A stretch of DNA of 13,276 bases from an uncultured Gammaproteobacteria bacterium (GTDB lineage: Bacteria; Pseudomonadota; Gammaproteobacteria; GCA-001735895), in contig CALZHS010000054.1 in the NCBI GenBank assembly GCA_945787265.1, positions 1-13,276 of the forward strand. Direction: 5' to 3'. Of this stretch, positions 7,113 through 13,276 are shown piece by piece (the first letter of the stretch is position 1; each line of letters begins with the position of its first letter). Both the position numbers and the translations under genes were made by a program. Under the pieces are notes generated by a model, which worked only from the letters and a program-made list of their open reading frames with translations, was not told where the DNA came from and searched no databases.

Positions 7113-7841
7113 TCAGATCCTCAGCAGGTAAATGAACAGGGGCACGATCAGTGCGGTTACGATGCCGCTCAAACCCATCGCCACCGCGGCAAACACGCCG
7201 GCGGTTTCGTTACGGCTCATCGCGCGAGCAGTTCCGATACCGTGACTGGCGAGACCCATACCGAATCCACGCGCTGACATTTTTCGCACGCGCAGCAGAT
7301 CCAGCGTGAAAGTGCCAAACGCGGCGCCGATGATTCCGGTGATGATGGTAAGGATTGCCGTCAGCGAAGGGATACCGCCGATAAGTTCGGAAATACCCAT
7401 CGCGATGGGAGCGGTCACGCTTCTCGGCAACAGGCTTAACAGAATTTCCCGCTCCAGCGAGAAAAATAACGCGAGCAGGTAGGTAACCAGGATAGCGAAT
7501 ACCGAACCCAGCAACACGGCCGTGATCACCGGCTTCGCATTAGACATGATCAGGTCCCATTTCTTGTAGATGGGAAGTGCCAGTGACACCGTCGCGGGGC
7601 CCAGCAGAAAATGGATGAACTTGGCACCGTCAAAATAACGTTCGTACTGGATATTAAAAATCAACAGCACAGCGCTGACGATGATAATTCCAAGTGCAAC
7701 CGGGTTCAGCAGCGGAAACAGGTTTGTCCGGCGGTAACAAAAGTCTCCTATCAGGTAGGCGCCTATGGTTAGCGTCAACCAGAATAAGGGTTCAGCCTGC
7801 AGATAAACCCAGATACTGTATAGCTTCTGCTCATCCGTCAT
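7113..7841 (-). CDS. lrgB: LrgB/CidB family membrane transporter subunit
   Basis: A 242-residue, highly hydrophobic inner-membrane protein. The LrgB family signatures are present in order: HFLLGPATVSLALPIY (77-92), SVTAPIAMGIS (141-151) and GLASHGIGTARA (196-207). LrgB works with LrgA. The pair was first described as antiholin-like in Staphylococcus, but homologues are transporters: pyruvate carriers in Bacillus and Streptococcus, and the fused plastid PLGG1 glycolate/glycerate carrier. Substrate cannot be told from the sequence; a small carboxylate such as pyruvate or glycolate is a reasonable inference. The ATG at 7841 overlaps the lrgA stop by 11 bases and has a strong GGGAGGG Shine-Dalgarno 5-6 bases upstream, so the two genes are translationally coupled. 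Length is normal and no defect is seen. Confidence 0.93.
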   Translation of the reverse strand: MTDEQKLYSIWVYLQAEPLFWLTLTIGAYLIGDFCYRRTNLFPLLNPVALGIIIVSAVLLIFNIQYERYFDGAKFIHFLLGPATVSLALPIYKKWDLIMSNAKPVITAVLLGSVFAILVTYLLALFFSLEREILLSLLPRSVTAPIAMGISELIGGIPSLTAILTIITGIIGAAFGTFTLDLLRVRKMSARGFGMGLASHGIGTARAMSRNETAGVFAAVAMGLSGIVTALIVPLFIYLLRI

Positions 7842-8193
7842 TTTGACCCTCCCGGGACTGCAGCTTTTCCATGACGAACGCGGTAAAGCCTACGGTCAGG
7901 ACGGTGCTGACAAAGATGACCACTAACACGCTTAGCAGTCGGTCTTCGAGGAATGAAATATGCATGACTACGCCGACACCGATCGGCACGAACAGCAGGG
8001 GCAGATGACCCAGCAGATATGCGGAGGTTCTGCCCAGGCCCTGCTCGAGTTTCTCCCTGTATGACCCAGCATGGCGACCGAGTAGCAGCAGGCCTGCGAG
8101 CAACAATACCAGCCCGATAACAGGACCCGGGATCGTCAGTTCAAAATATTTTTGCACCGTTTCGCCGATGAGCTGGAACAACGGTATCGGCAA
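7831..8193 (-). CDS. lrgA: LrgA/CidA family membrane protein, short N-terminus, non-ATG start
   Basis: A 120-residue protein with the LrgA signatures FQLIGE (6-11), IPGPVIGL (21-28) and HLPLLFVPIGVGVV (63-76), and about four hydrophobic stretches. It is the partner of LrgB, whose gene overlaps it by 11 bases. The start is doubtful. In this frame the stop codon of guaA (8206-8208) lies just upstream and the first possible initiator is a TTG at 8193, four codons after it; another TTG is at 8181. There is no ATG or GTG and only a weak Shine-Dalgarno (a GGGA directly before the TTG, GGGAATAGG further up). Relatives usually have some 10-15 more residues before the IPGPVIG motif, so the first membrane helix is clipped here. 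Either it is a genuine short form started by TTG and coupled to guaA, or bases are missing around 8190-8210. Confidence 0.82.
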   Translation of the reverse strand: MPIPLFQLIGETVQKYFELTIPGPVIGLVLLLAGLLLLGRHAGSYREKLEQGLGRTSAYLLGHLPLLFVPIGVGVVMHISFLEDRLLSVLVVIFVSTVLTVGFTAFVMEKLQSREGQNDG

Positions 8194-8205
8194 TCCCGGG
8201 CGAGC

Positions 8206-9649
8206 CTATTCCCACTCGATCGTGCCGGGCGGCTTGCCGGAAATGTCGTACACCACGCGCGAAATCCCCTCGATTTCATTCATGATGCGTCGCGATACAT
8301 GATCGAGGAAATGGTACGGCAGGTCGGCCCAGCGGGCCGTCATGAAATCGATGGTTTCTACCGCGCGCAGGCTGACAACGTGGTTATAGCGGCGCCCGTC
8401 GCCGGTAACGCCGACTGACTTGACCGGAAGGAAGACGACAAAGGCTTGCGAAACCTTGTCGTACAAATCGTGAATGCGTAACTCCTCGATAAAAATATGA
8501 TCGGCAAGGCGCAGCGTATCGGCAAACTCCCTGGTCACTTCACCCAGGATGCGCACCCCAAGCCCGGGTCCCGGGAACGGATGGCGATACACCATATCGC
8601 GCGGGATACCGAGTTCCACTCCGATTTGTCGCACTTCGTCCTTGAACAGTTCCCGCAGCGGTTCCACCAGGTCCAGGTTCATGTCATCAGGCAGGCCACC
8701 GACATTGTGATGCGACTTGATCAAATGTGCCTTGCCGCTCGCGGCACCGGCGGATTCAATGACATCGGGGTAGATGGTGCCCTGTGCGAGCCATTTCGCA
8801 TTGTCCAGCTTTTCGGCTTCTTCTTCGAAAATTTCGATAAACAGGTTGCCAATAGCCTTGCGCTTTTGTTCCGGATCGCTGAGACCCGCCAGTTTCGCCA
8901 GGAACCGATCTTCCGCATCGACACGAATGACGTGCACGCCCATGTGATTGGCAAACTGTTCCATGACCTGGTCGCCTTCGCGATAACGCAGCAATCCGGT
9001 ATCGACGAAAATACAGGTGAGCTGATCACCGATGGCCTTGTGCAGCAGTGCCGCGACAACCGAGGAATCGACGCCGCCCGAAAGACCGAGAACAACTTCA
9101 TCCTGCCCCACCCGGGCACGAACATCGGCTATCGTGGCATCGATGATATTGGCCGAGGTCCATTCGGACCCGCAGCCGCAGATCTGGTGCAGAAAACGGG
9201 CATATATGGCGGTTCCCTGCAGGGTATGCGTAACCTCGGGGTGAAACTGCAATCCAAAGATATGTCGCTTCTCATCTGCCATTCCGGCGATGGGGGCGCA
9301 ATCGGAACAGGCCAACAGTTTGAAACCGCGCGGCAGTTCGGCAACCCGGTCACCGTTTTCCACCCAGCTGCTCGGCCATGGCCTGCATGCCGTAACAAAT
9401 TCCCAGTATCGGTACGCCAAGCTCGAACAATTCCATCGGAACTTCGGGCCTGACCATATCGAGTGTCGACTCGGGGCCTCCCGAGAGGATAAAGCCACGC
9501 GCACCAAACTCACGGACCTGTTCGAAATCGGCATCCCAGGGATAGATTTCACAGTAAACGCCAGCCTCGCGCACGCGTCGGGCAATTAACTGGGTATACT
9601 GCGAGCCGAAATCCAGTATCAGGACTCTATCGTCGTGCAGGTCAGTCAT
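8206..9649 (-). pseudogene. guaA: GMP synthase (glutamine-hydrolysing), broken by an internal deletion with frameshift
   Basis: GuaA aminates XMP to GMP with glutamine and ATP. The ATG at 9649 opens 99 residues of the class I glutaminase domain, with the nucleophile Cys85 in GICYGMQ, then reaches a TGA at about 9350. Homology resumes in another frame at GDRVAELP (from about 9354) and runs without fault to the canonical C-terminus PPGTIEWE: glutaminase His and Glu in FHPEVTH (about 9243-9223), PP-loop SGGVDSS (about 9081-9061), and the dimerisation domain. Adding both parts gives about 480 residues against 525 in E. coli. The missing ~45 residues correspond to the segment between LGG and HGD (the REFGYA and WMSH motifs). 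So this is a deletion plus frameshift, not a simple slip. The gene follows guaB by 6 bases. GuaA is normally needed for GMP synthesis, so an assembly or sequencing error is a serious alternative to true inactivation. The intact ATP-pyrophosphatase half might also be translated from an internal start. Confidence 0.88.
9350..9363 (-). other. Deletion/frameshift junction in guaA
   Basis: On the coding strand the sequence reads GGTGGAAAACGGTGACCGGG. Read in the upstream frame it gives L-G-G-K-R-stop. Read one frame over it gives V-E-N-G-D-R-V, where GDRV is the normal continuation after WMSH. The join therefore sits within GGAAAACGG, where the end of LGGK meets the end of the lost His codon. The estimated loss is about 134-136 nt, not a multiple of three. 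A GGTG occurs on both sides of the join (GGTGGAAAACGGTG), too short to prove a slippage or recombination mechanism. Confidence 0.75.
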
Positions 9650-9655
9650 GCTAGG

Positions 9656-11110
9656 TCAGACTTGATAGTTGGGTGCTTCCTTGGTGATTGTCACGTCGTG
9701 CACGTGCGATTCGCGCATCCCGGCATTGGTTACCTGCACGAATTCGGGACGGGTGCGCAACTCTTCGATGGTGGCGCAGCCGACGTAGCCCATGCTGGAA
9801 CGCACTCCACCGAGTAACTGGTGGATGGTATTTGCGAGCGGTCCCTTGAAGGGCACGCGTCCCTCGACGCCCTCGGGCACGAGTTTTTCGTCGGCACTGT
9901 CGGCCTGGAAGTAGCGATCACTGGAGCCTTTCTGCATCGCCGAAATCGAACCCATGCCGCGATAGGACTTGTAGGAACGTCCCTGGAACAGCTCGACTTC
10001 ACCCGGTGCTTCCTCGGTTCCGGCAAACATGCTGCCGATCATGACCGCGTGCGCACCGGCGACCATGGCCTTGGCAACGTCCCCCGAAAAGCGGATACCA
10101 CCGTCGGCAATGACGGGTACCCCGGTTCCCTCCAGCGCCTCGGCGACGTTACTGATCGCGGAAATTTGCGGCACACCGACGCCGGCAACGATACGCGTGG
10201 TGCAAATCGAACCCGGGCCAATGCCGACCTTGACGGCATCGGCACCCGCATCCACGAGGTCGCGCGCCGCGGCCGCGGTGGCGATATTGCCGCCAATGAC
10301 CTGGATCTCCGGGAAGCTTTGTTTTATCCAAGCGACCCGGTCGAGCACGCCGCGCGAGTGTCCGTGTGCGGTATCGACGACAAGCACATCCGCCTCGGCC
10401 TCGACCAGGGCATGCACGCGGTCATCGGTGTCGGCACCGGTACCGACGGCGGCACCAACGCACAGGCGGTCCCATTCGTCGGTACAGGCCAATGGATGAA
10501 CGCTCGACTTGGTTATATCCTTGACCGTGATCATGCCCTTCATCTCGCCTTTTTCGTTAACCACCAGCACACGCTCGATGCGATGGCGATGCAGCAGTTC
10601 GATGACCTCCGATTTTTCGGCTCCTTCGCCCACCGTGACCAGGTTTTCGCGGGTTGTCATGATCGAAGACACCGGCTGATCGAGTTGCGTTTCGAATCGC
10701 AGGTCACGCTTGGTCACGATACCAACCAGTCCCTCGCTGCCGATAACCGGCAGGCCCGAGATCTTGCGCTCCTGGGTCAACTTGATGACGTCGCGCACCG
10801 GGGTGTCCGGGCTGATGGTAATCGGGTCCTTGATAACGCCGCTTTCATACTTTTTCACGCCGGCAACTTCGGCGGCCTGCTGCTCGATCGAGAGATTCTT
10901 GTGGACGATACCGATGCCGCCTTCCTGCGCGATCGCAATCGCCAGGCGCGATTCGGTCACCGTATCCATTGCGGCGGAAACTAACGGGATATTGAGATTA
11001 ATGTTGCGGGTCAGGCGGGTCTTCAGCACTGCATCGTTCGGCAGCACCTCGGATTTCGCGGGCACCAGCAATACATCGTCGAAAGTGAGGGCTTCCTGGC
11101 TGATACGCAT
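9656..11110 (-). CDS. guaB: Inosine-5'-monophosphate dehydrogenase
   Basis: GuaB oxidises IMP to XMP with NAD+, the committed step of guanine nucleotide synthesis, in the cytosol as a tetramer or octamer. The 484-residue protein starts at the ATG at 11110 (MRISQEALTFDDVLLVPA, the usual start), with GGAG 6 bases upstream. The frame is open to 11230 but the extra 40 residues are not GuaB-like. A TIM barrel is interrupted by two CBS domains (about 92-205). The catalytic loop GIGPGSICTTR carries Cys303, which forms the thioimidate with IMP. GGIRFSGD (phosphate binding) and the flap region YRGMGS near the Arg-Tyr catalytic pair are present. All signatures are intact and the length is normal (E. 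coli 488). It is the first gene of the guaB-guaA-lrgA-lrgB-tadA unit and divergent from xseA, as in E. coli. Confidence 0.97.
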   Translation of the reverse strand: MRISQEALTFDDVLLVPAKSEVLPNDAVLKTRLTRNINLNIPLVSAAMDTVTESRLAIAIAQEGGIGIVHKNLSIEQQAAEVAGVKKYESGVIKDPITISPDTPVRDVIKLTQERKISGLPVIGSEGLVGIVTKRDLRFETQLDQPVSSIMTTRENLVTVGEGAEKSEVIELLHRHRIERVLVVNEKGEMKGMITVKDITKSSVHPLACTDEWDRLCVGAAVGTGADTDDRVHALVEAEADVLVVDTAHGHSRGVLDRVAWIKQSFPEIQVIGGNIATAAAARDLVDAGADAVKVGIGPGSICTTRIVAGVGVPQISAISNVAEALEGTGVPVIADGGIRFSGDVAKAMVAGAHAVMIGSMFAGTEEAPGEVELFQGRSYKSYRGMGSISAMQKGSSDRYFQADSADEKLVPEGVEGRVPFKGPLANTIHQLLGGVRSSMGYVGCATIEELRTRPEFVQVTNAGMRESHVHDVTITKEAPNYQV

Positions 11111-11133
11111 GATAACTCCGACGGGCCGTTGCA

Positions 11134-11169
11134 AAGCGCGATTATAAATTAATGTCGGCGCGAGCGTAA
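11134..11169 (-). promoter_or_regulatory. Probable sigma-70 promoter of guaB
   Basis: On the minus strand a perfect -10 TATAAT lies at 11146-11141. A weak -35 candidate TTACGC (11169-11164) sits 17 bases upstream. The bases straight after the -10 are CGCGC, a GC-rich discriminator. The expected start of transcription is near 11134, giving a leader of about 24 nt before the guaB ATG. GC-rich discriminators go with growth-rate and ppGpp control in E. coli guaBA; applying that here is inference. I see no clear PurR operator. Confidence 0.55.
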
Positions 11170-11178
11170 GTGAGATTA

Positions 11179-11205
11179 TTGGAATCGACGCGACTCGGTT
11201 AGAAT
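11179..11205 (+). promoter_or_regulatory. Candidate sigma-70 promoter of xseA
   Basis: A -35-like TTGGAA (11179-11184) is followed after 15 bases by a -10-like TAGAAT (11200-11205). The -10 matches the consensus at five of six positions and the -35 at four of six; the spacing is short. It lies about 30 bases before the xseA ATG. It overlaps the upstream region of the divergent guaB promoter, so the two units may influence each other. Confidence 0.4.
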
Positions 11206-11234
11206 AGCCACGGATTTCATAAAGTTTCAATTAA

Positions 11235-12569
11235 ATGCAGCCTCCCCAACCCAATGCCGACGCGATCTGGACCGTTTCCGCGCTGAATTTCGAAGTCAAA
11301 ACCCTGCTCAACCAGGGCATCGGCACGCTCTGGATCGAGGGTGAGATTTCGAATTTCTCGCGGCCCGCATCCGGACACTGGTACTTCACCCTGAAAGACG
11401 AAAAGTCTCAGGTGCAGGCAGCCATGTTCAAAGGCCGAAACAGTCGCGTCGGCTTTCAGCCACAGAATGGGCAAAAGGTATTGCTGCGCGCGCAGGTAAC
11501 CCTGTACGAGCCCCAGGGCAGGTATCAGCTGATTGTCGATCATCTCGAAGATTCCGGTGTCGGCGAGTTGATGCGGCGCTACGAACAGCTTAAGGCACAG
11601 TTGGCACAGGAGGGCCTGTTCGATGCGGCGTTGAAGAAACCGCTTCCTGATCATCCGCAAAAGATTGCGCTGATTACCTCCACCACTGGTGCTGCCATCC
11701 GCGACGTACTATCGGTTATCGGGCGACGTGCACCGCACATACCTGTCGTCGTGTTTGCCACGCCGGTGCAGGGTGAGACCGCGGCTACACAGATCCGCGA
11801 GGCGTTAGCGCGAGTTGCCGAGTACGGGGAATGCGACGTGGTGCTACTGGTGCGTGGTGGCGGGTCGCTCGAAGATCTTTGGAGCTTCAATGACGAGGCA
11901 CTGGCACGAGAGATAGCGGCATTTCCGATTCCGATCGTAACCGGGGTCGGTCACGAAATCGATTTCACGATCGCCGACTTTGTCTCGGACTTTCGCGCAC
12001 CGACGCCGTCGGTTGCGGCGGAAACCATAACGCCCGATATCAACGAATTGATGCAATCCATCGATGATCGCGTGGCGCGCCTGCTTGGGCAACTCGAATC
12101 GCGTCTCGGACAATATCGGGAGCGCTTGAAATACCAGCTGAGAGCGCTCGATCAGCAACACCCGACTCGACAGTTCGCCCAGTTGAGGCTGCGTCTCGAT
12201 CACGCATACCTGTCGTTACTCGAGCGCCAGCGCAGCAAGCTCATCGAAAACCGGCACCGCCTGCGTCTATGCCACTCCACGCTGATGCAGGTGAATCCAA
12301 AGATTGCGATCAGCCAACATCGCGACAATCTCGCTCACCTCCTGCAAAACCACAAGGTCGCGATGCGGCAAAAACTGCTGCTCGCGCGCCACCAGCTTTC
12401 ACTGCAAAGCCGGTCACTCGACACGCTAAGCCCGCTCAAAACGCTGGCGCGCGGTTTTGCCACTGTCAGCAAAGACGACAAGCTGGTAACGTCGGTGCGA
12501 CAGCTCGCTAGCGGGGACAACATCGAGATCACCCTGAGCGATGGCAGCAAGCCTGCAACCATCGATTAA
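11235..12569 (+). CDS. xseA: Exodeoxyribonuclease VII large subunit
   Basis: XseA is the catalytic subunit of exonuclease VII, a cytosolic enzyme that with several XseB subunits degrades single-stranded DNA from both ends. The 444-residue protein (E. coli 456) begins with an OB-fold DNA-binding domain (about 12-105: WTVSALNFEVK, WIEGEISNF, SGHWYFTLKD). The catalytic domain follows, with TGAAIRDVLS (Asp157), VRGGGSLEDLW (Arg207) and GVGHEIDFTIAD (His240, Asp243), aligning with the conserved catalytic Asp/Arg/His/Asp set of the family. APTPSVAAE is at 245-253. A long helical, probably coiled-coil region (about 260-400) carries the XseB-binding arm, and ARGFATVSK closes the protein. The ATG at 11235 matches the family start although its Shine-Dalgarno is weak. 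No xseB follows on this strand. The gene is intact. Confidence 0.96.
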   Translation: MQPPQPNADAIWTVSALNFEVKTLLNQGIGTLWIEGEISNFSRPASGHWYFTLKDEKSQVQAAMFKGRNSRVGFQPQNGQKVLLRAQVTLYEPQGRYQLIVDHLEDSGVGELMRRYEQLKAQLAQEGLFDAALKKPLPDHPQKIALITSTTGAAIRDVLSVIGRRAPHIPVVVFATPVQGETAATQIREALARVAEYGECDVVLLVRGGGSLEDLWSFNDEALAREIAAFPIPIVTGVGHEIDFTIADFVSDFRAPTPSVAAETITPDINELMQSIDDRVARLLGQLESRLGQYRERLKYQLRALDQQHPTRQFAQLRLRLDHAYLSLLERQRSKLIENRHRLRLCHSTLMQVNPKIAISQHRDNLAHLLQNHKVAMRQKLLLARHQLSLQSRSLDTLSPLKTLARGFATVSKDDKLVTSVRQLASGDNIEITLSDGSKPATID

Positions 12570-12628
12570 TTATCCCCGCTGTTATTAACCGACCGTCACT
12601 TTCCGAAATCGGTGAGCAGGAATTATTG
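12570..12628. other. Short convergent intergenic gap after xseA
   Basis: These 59 bases separate xseA from the convergent racemase-family gene. Only a small CCGA-AA-TCGG pairing (12603-12612) and a TCAC/GTGA pairing around it are seen. There is no strong hairpin with a T-run, so I call no terminator. Confidence 0.4.
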
Positions 12629-13276
12629 TCAATGCTCGGACAGCAAGCGGCCGTAGCCCGCGAAACGATCCTCGATTCCGGCCAGGCGCAGGCAATCCCA
12701 GATCATTGCCTGGTTACTGCAGATGGCGGGCTTACCCGCGCGGGATTCGATGTCACCGATAACGTCCAGCGTACGCAATGCGCCGCAGGAAATGAAGATT
12801 GCGTCCGCATCGGGATGATCCTGCGCGAGCGCGAACTCGGCGATATAATCAGGGGCAACGCGCACCATGTCGCTGTCCTTTTCGAGATTCAATCCGCACA
12901 GCGATATGACTTCGAACCCGGCCTCTTCGAGGTAATCCACCTCGCGCTGATTGACTTCATCCAGGTACGGTGTTGCAACGACGATACGGTGCGCCCCGAC
13001 CTGCTTCAGGGCTCTAATCACCCCGGTAATCAGCGATGTCGCTTTGGCATTCGGTGCGCCTCGATTGAGTTCGGTGAAAACACGCTGCTCGCCGATCACC
13101 AGGCTACCCGAGGTGCAGGCATAACAAACCACGTCGAGGCTACCGTCGGGCAGCAGGCTGGCCGCGCAATCGGCGAGTAAATCGGCCTGTGCCGCAAGCG
13201 ATTCGCTGGTAATCGAGTCCGGTATTGCTGCTCGTGCAAAGTGGATACCCACGCCGGGCGGCTGCAGCCTGATGAC
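12629..13276 (-). CDS. Asp/Glu racemase - maleate isomerase - arylmalonate decarboxylase superfamily protein (5' end outside window)
   Basis: The frame stays open through the right edge: upstream of a possible GTG at 13252 it reads VIRLQPPGVGIHFARAA, where PPGVxxHxxR is the normal start region of this superfamily. The true start is therefore outside the window and about 215 residues are visible. Counting from the GTG, the two cysteine motifs are YACTSGS (Cys46) and ISCGALRT (Cys156). CSNQAMIWDCLRLAG near the end is a typical family tail. Enzymes of this group (maleate cis-trans isomerase, aspartate/glutamate racemases, EutA-like proteins of ectoine breakdown, arylmalonate decarboxylase) use one or both of these cysteines on a carboxylate substrate. 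Having both favours an isomerase or racemase over the single-cysteine decarboxylase. The TPYLDEVNQREVDYLEEAGFEV segment is common to the maleate isomerase/EutA branch. The substrate cannot be named; no ectoine genes are in view. It is convergent with xseA. Confidence 0.85.
   Translation of the reverse strand, partial: VIRLQPPGVGIHFARAAIPDSITSESLAAQADLLADCAASLLPDGSLDVVCYACTSGSLVIGEQRVFTELNRGAPNAKATSLITGVIRALKQVGAHRIVVATPYLDEVNQREVDYLEEAGFEVISLCGLNLEKDSDMVRVAPDYIAEFALAQDHPDADAIFISCGALRTLDVIGDIESRAGKPAICSNQAMIWDCLRLAGIEDRFAGYGRLLSEH

Noticed and set aside
9350..9363. Programmed ribosomal frameshift in guaA (A-run GGAAAACGG)
   Set aside because: A frameshift would not restore the roughly 45 missing conserved residues, and four A residues are not a convincing slippery site.
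8497..9453. Long open frame of 318 codons on the + strand opposite guaA
   Set aside because: It is antisense to a clearly conserved coding region, its translation shows no recognisable domain, and it spans the deletion area only by chance of codon bias.
9821..10984. Open frame of 387 codons on the + strand opposite guaB
   Set aside because: It is the complement of the fully conserved GuaB frame. The His/Asp/Arg-rich translation is typical of a shadow frame.
11111..11230. 40-residue N-terminal extension of GuaB
   Set aside because: GuaB proteins start at the equivalent of the ATG at 11110, which has a good ribosome binding site. The extension would cover the promoter.
12626..13180. Open frame of 184 codons on the + strand opposite the racemase-family gene
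   Set aside because: The minus-strand frame carries the full superfamily motifs and continues out of the window. The plus frame has no family resemblance.
1..13276. CRISPR arrays, rRNA or tRNA genes, phage or transposase genes
   Set aside because: I saw no regularly spaced direct repeats, no cloverleaf-like segment in the gaps and no transposase or phage motif. Nearly all the window is accounted for by the listed genes.

Overview
The window reads as a chromosomal segment from a gammaproteobacterium. The evidence is xseA placed divergently from guaB-guaA, with tadA downstream on the guaBA strand, and typical proteobacterial sequences in every housekeeping gene. I cannot assign genus or species. 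Environmental or symbiotic sulfur oxidisers are one possible source of the Mrp operon type, but that is a guess.

Left part (1-6363, + strand): a tightly packed operon for a Mrp/Mnh-type multisubunit monovalent cation/proton antiporter. It enters the window inside mrpG. It continues with a free-standing DUF4040/MbhE-like protein (the part that is the C-terminus of MrpA in classical systems), mrpB, mrpC, an MrpD-type subunit, a second NuoL/MrpA-N-like subunit, an 84-residue two-helix membrane protein of unknown role, and a third, longer MrpD-like subunit with a C-terminal extension. All junctions overlap or lie 1 base apart. The order G, (D+E), B, C, D follows the cation/proton module of archaeal membrane-bound hydrogenase (Mbh) rather than the Bacillus A-B-C-D-E-F-G order. 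No redox subunit is visible.

Middle (6364-6591): a 228-bp gap between convergent units. It holds an 81-bp imperfect palindrome with several hairpins that looks like a dispersed MITE/REP-type repeat.

Right part, - strand (11110 down to 6592): guaB, guaA, lrgA, lrgB and tadA, closely spaced and probably co-transcribed. They cover IMP to XMP to GMP, a two-part LrgAB membrane transporter, and the wobble-inosine tRNA deaminase. guaA is broken as written: about 45 codons of the glutaminase domain are missing and the frame shifts at the same point near 9354-9363. The rest of the gene, including the whole ATP-pyrophosphatase and dimerisation parts, is intact. lrgA begins 12 bases after the guaA stop, in the same frame, with no ATG and a short N-terminus.

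A 124-bp divergent promoter region (11111-11234) separates guaB from xseA (exonuclease VII large subunit, + strand). Facing xseA at the right edge is a partial gene of the Asp/Glu racemase - maleate isomerase - arylmalonate decarboxylase superfamily with two candidate catalytic cysteines.

The most noteworthy items are the internally deleted guaA, the Mbh-like 'disassembled MrpA' antiporter with three NuoL-type subunits and its small unknown protein, and the lrgAB pair inside the guaBA-tadA transcription unit.
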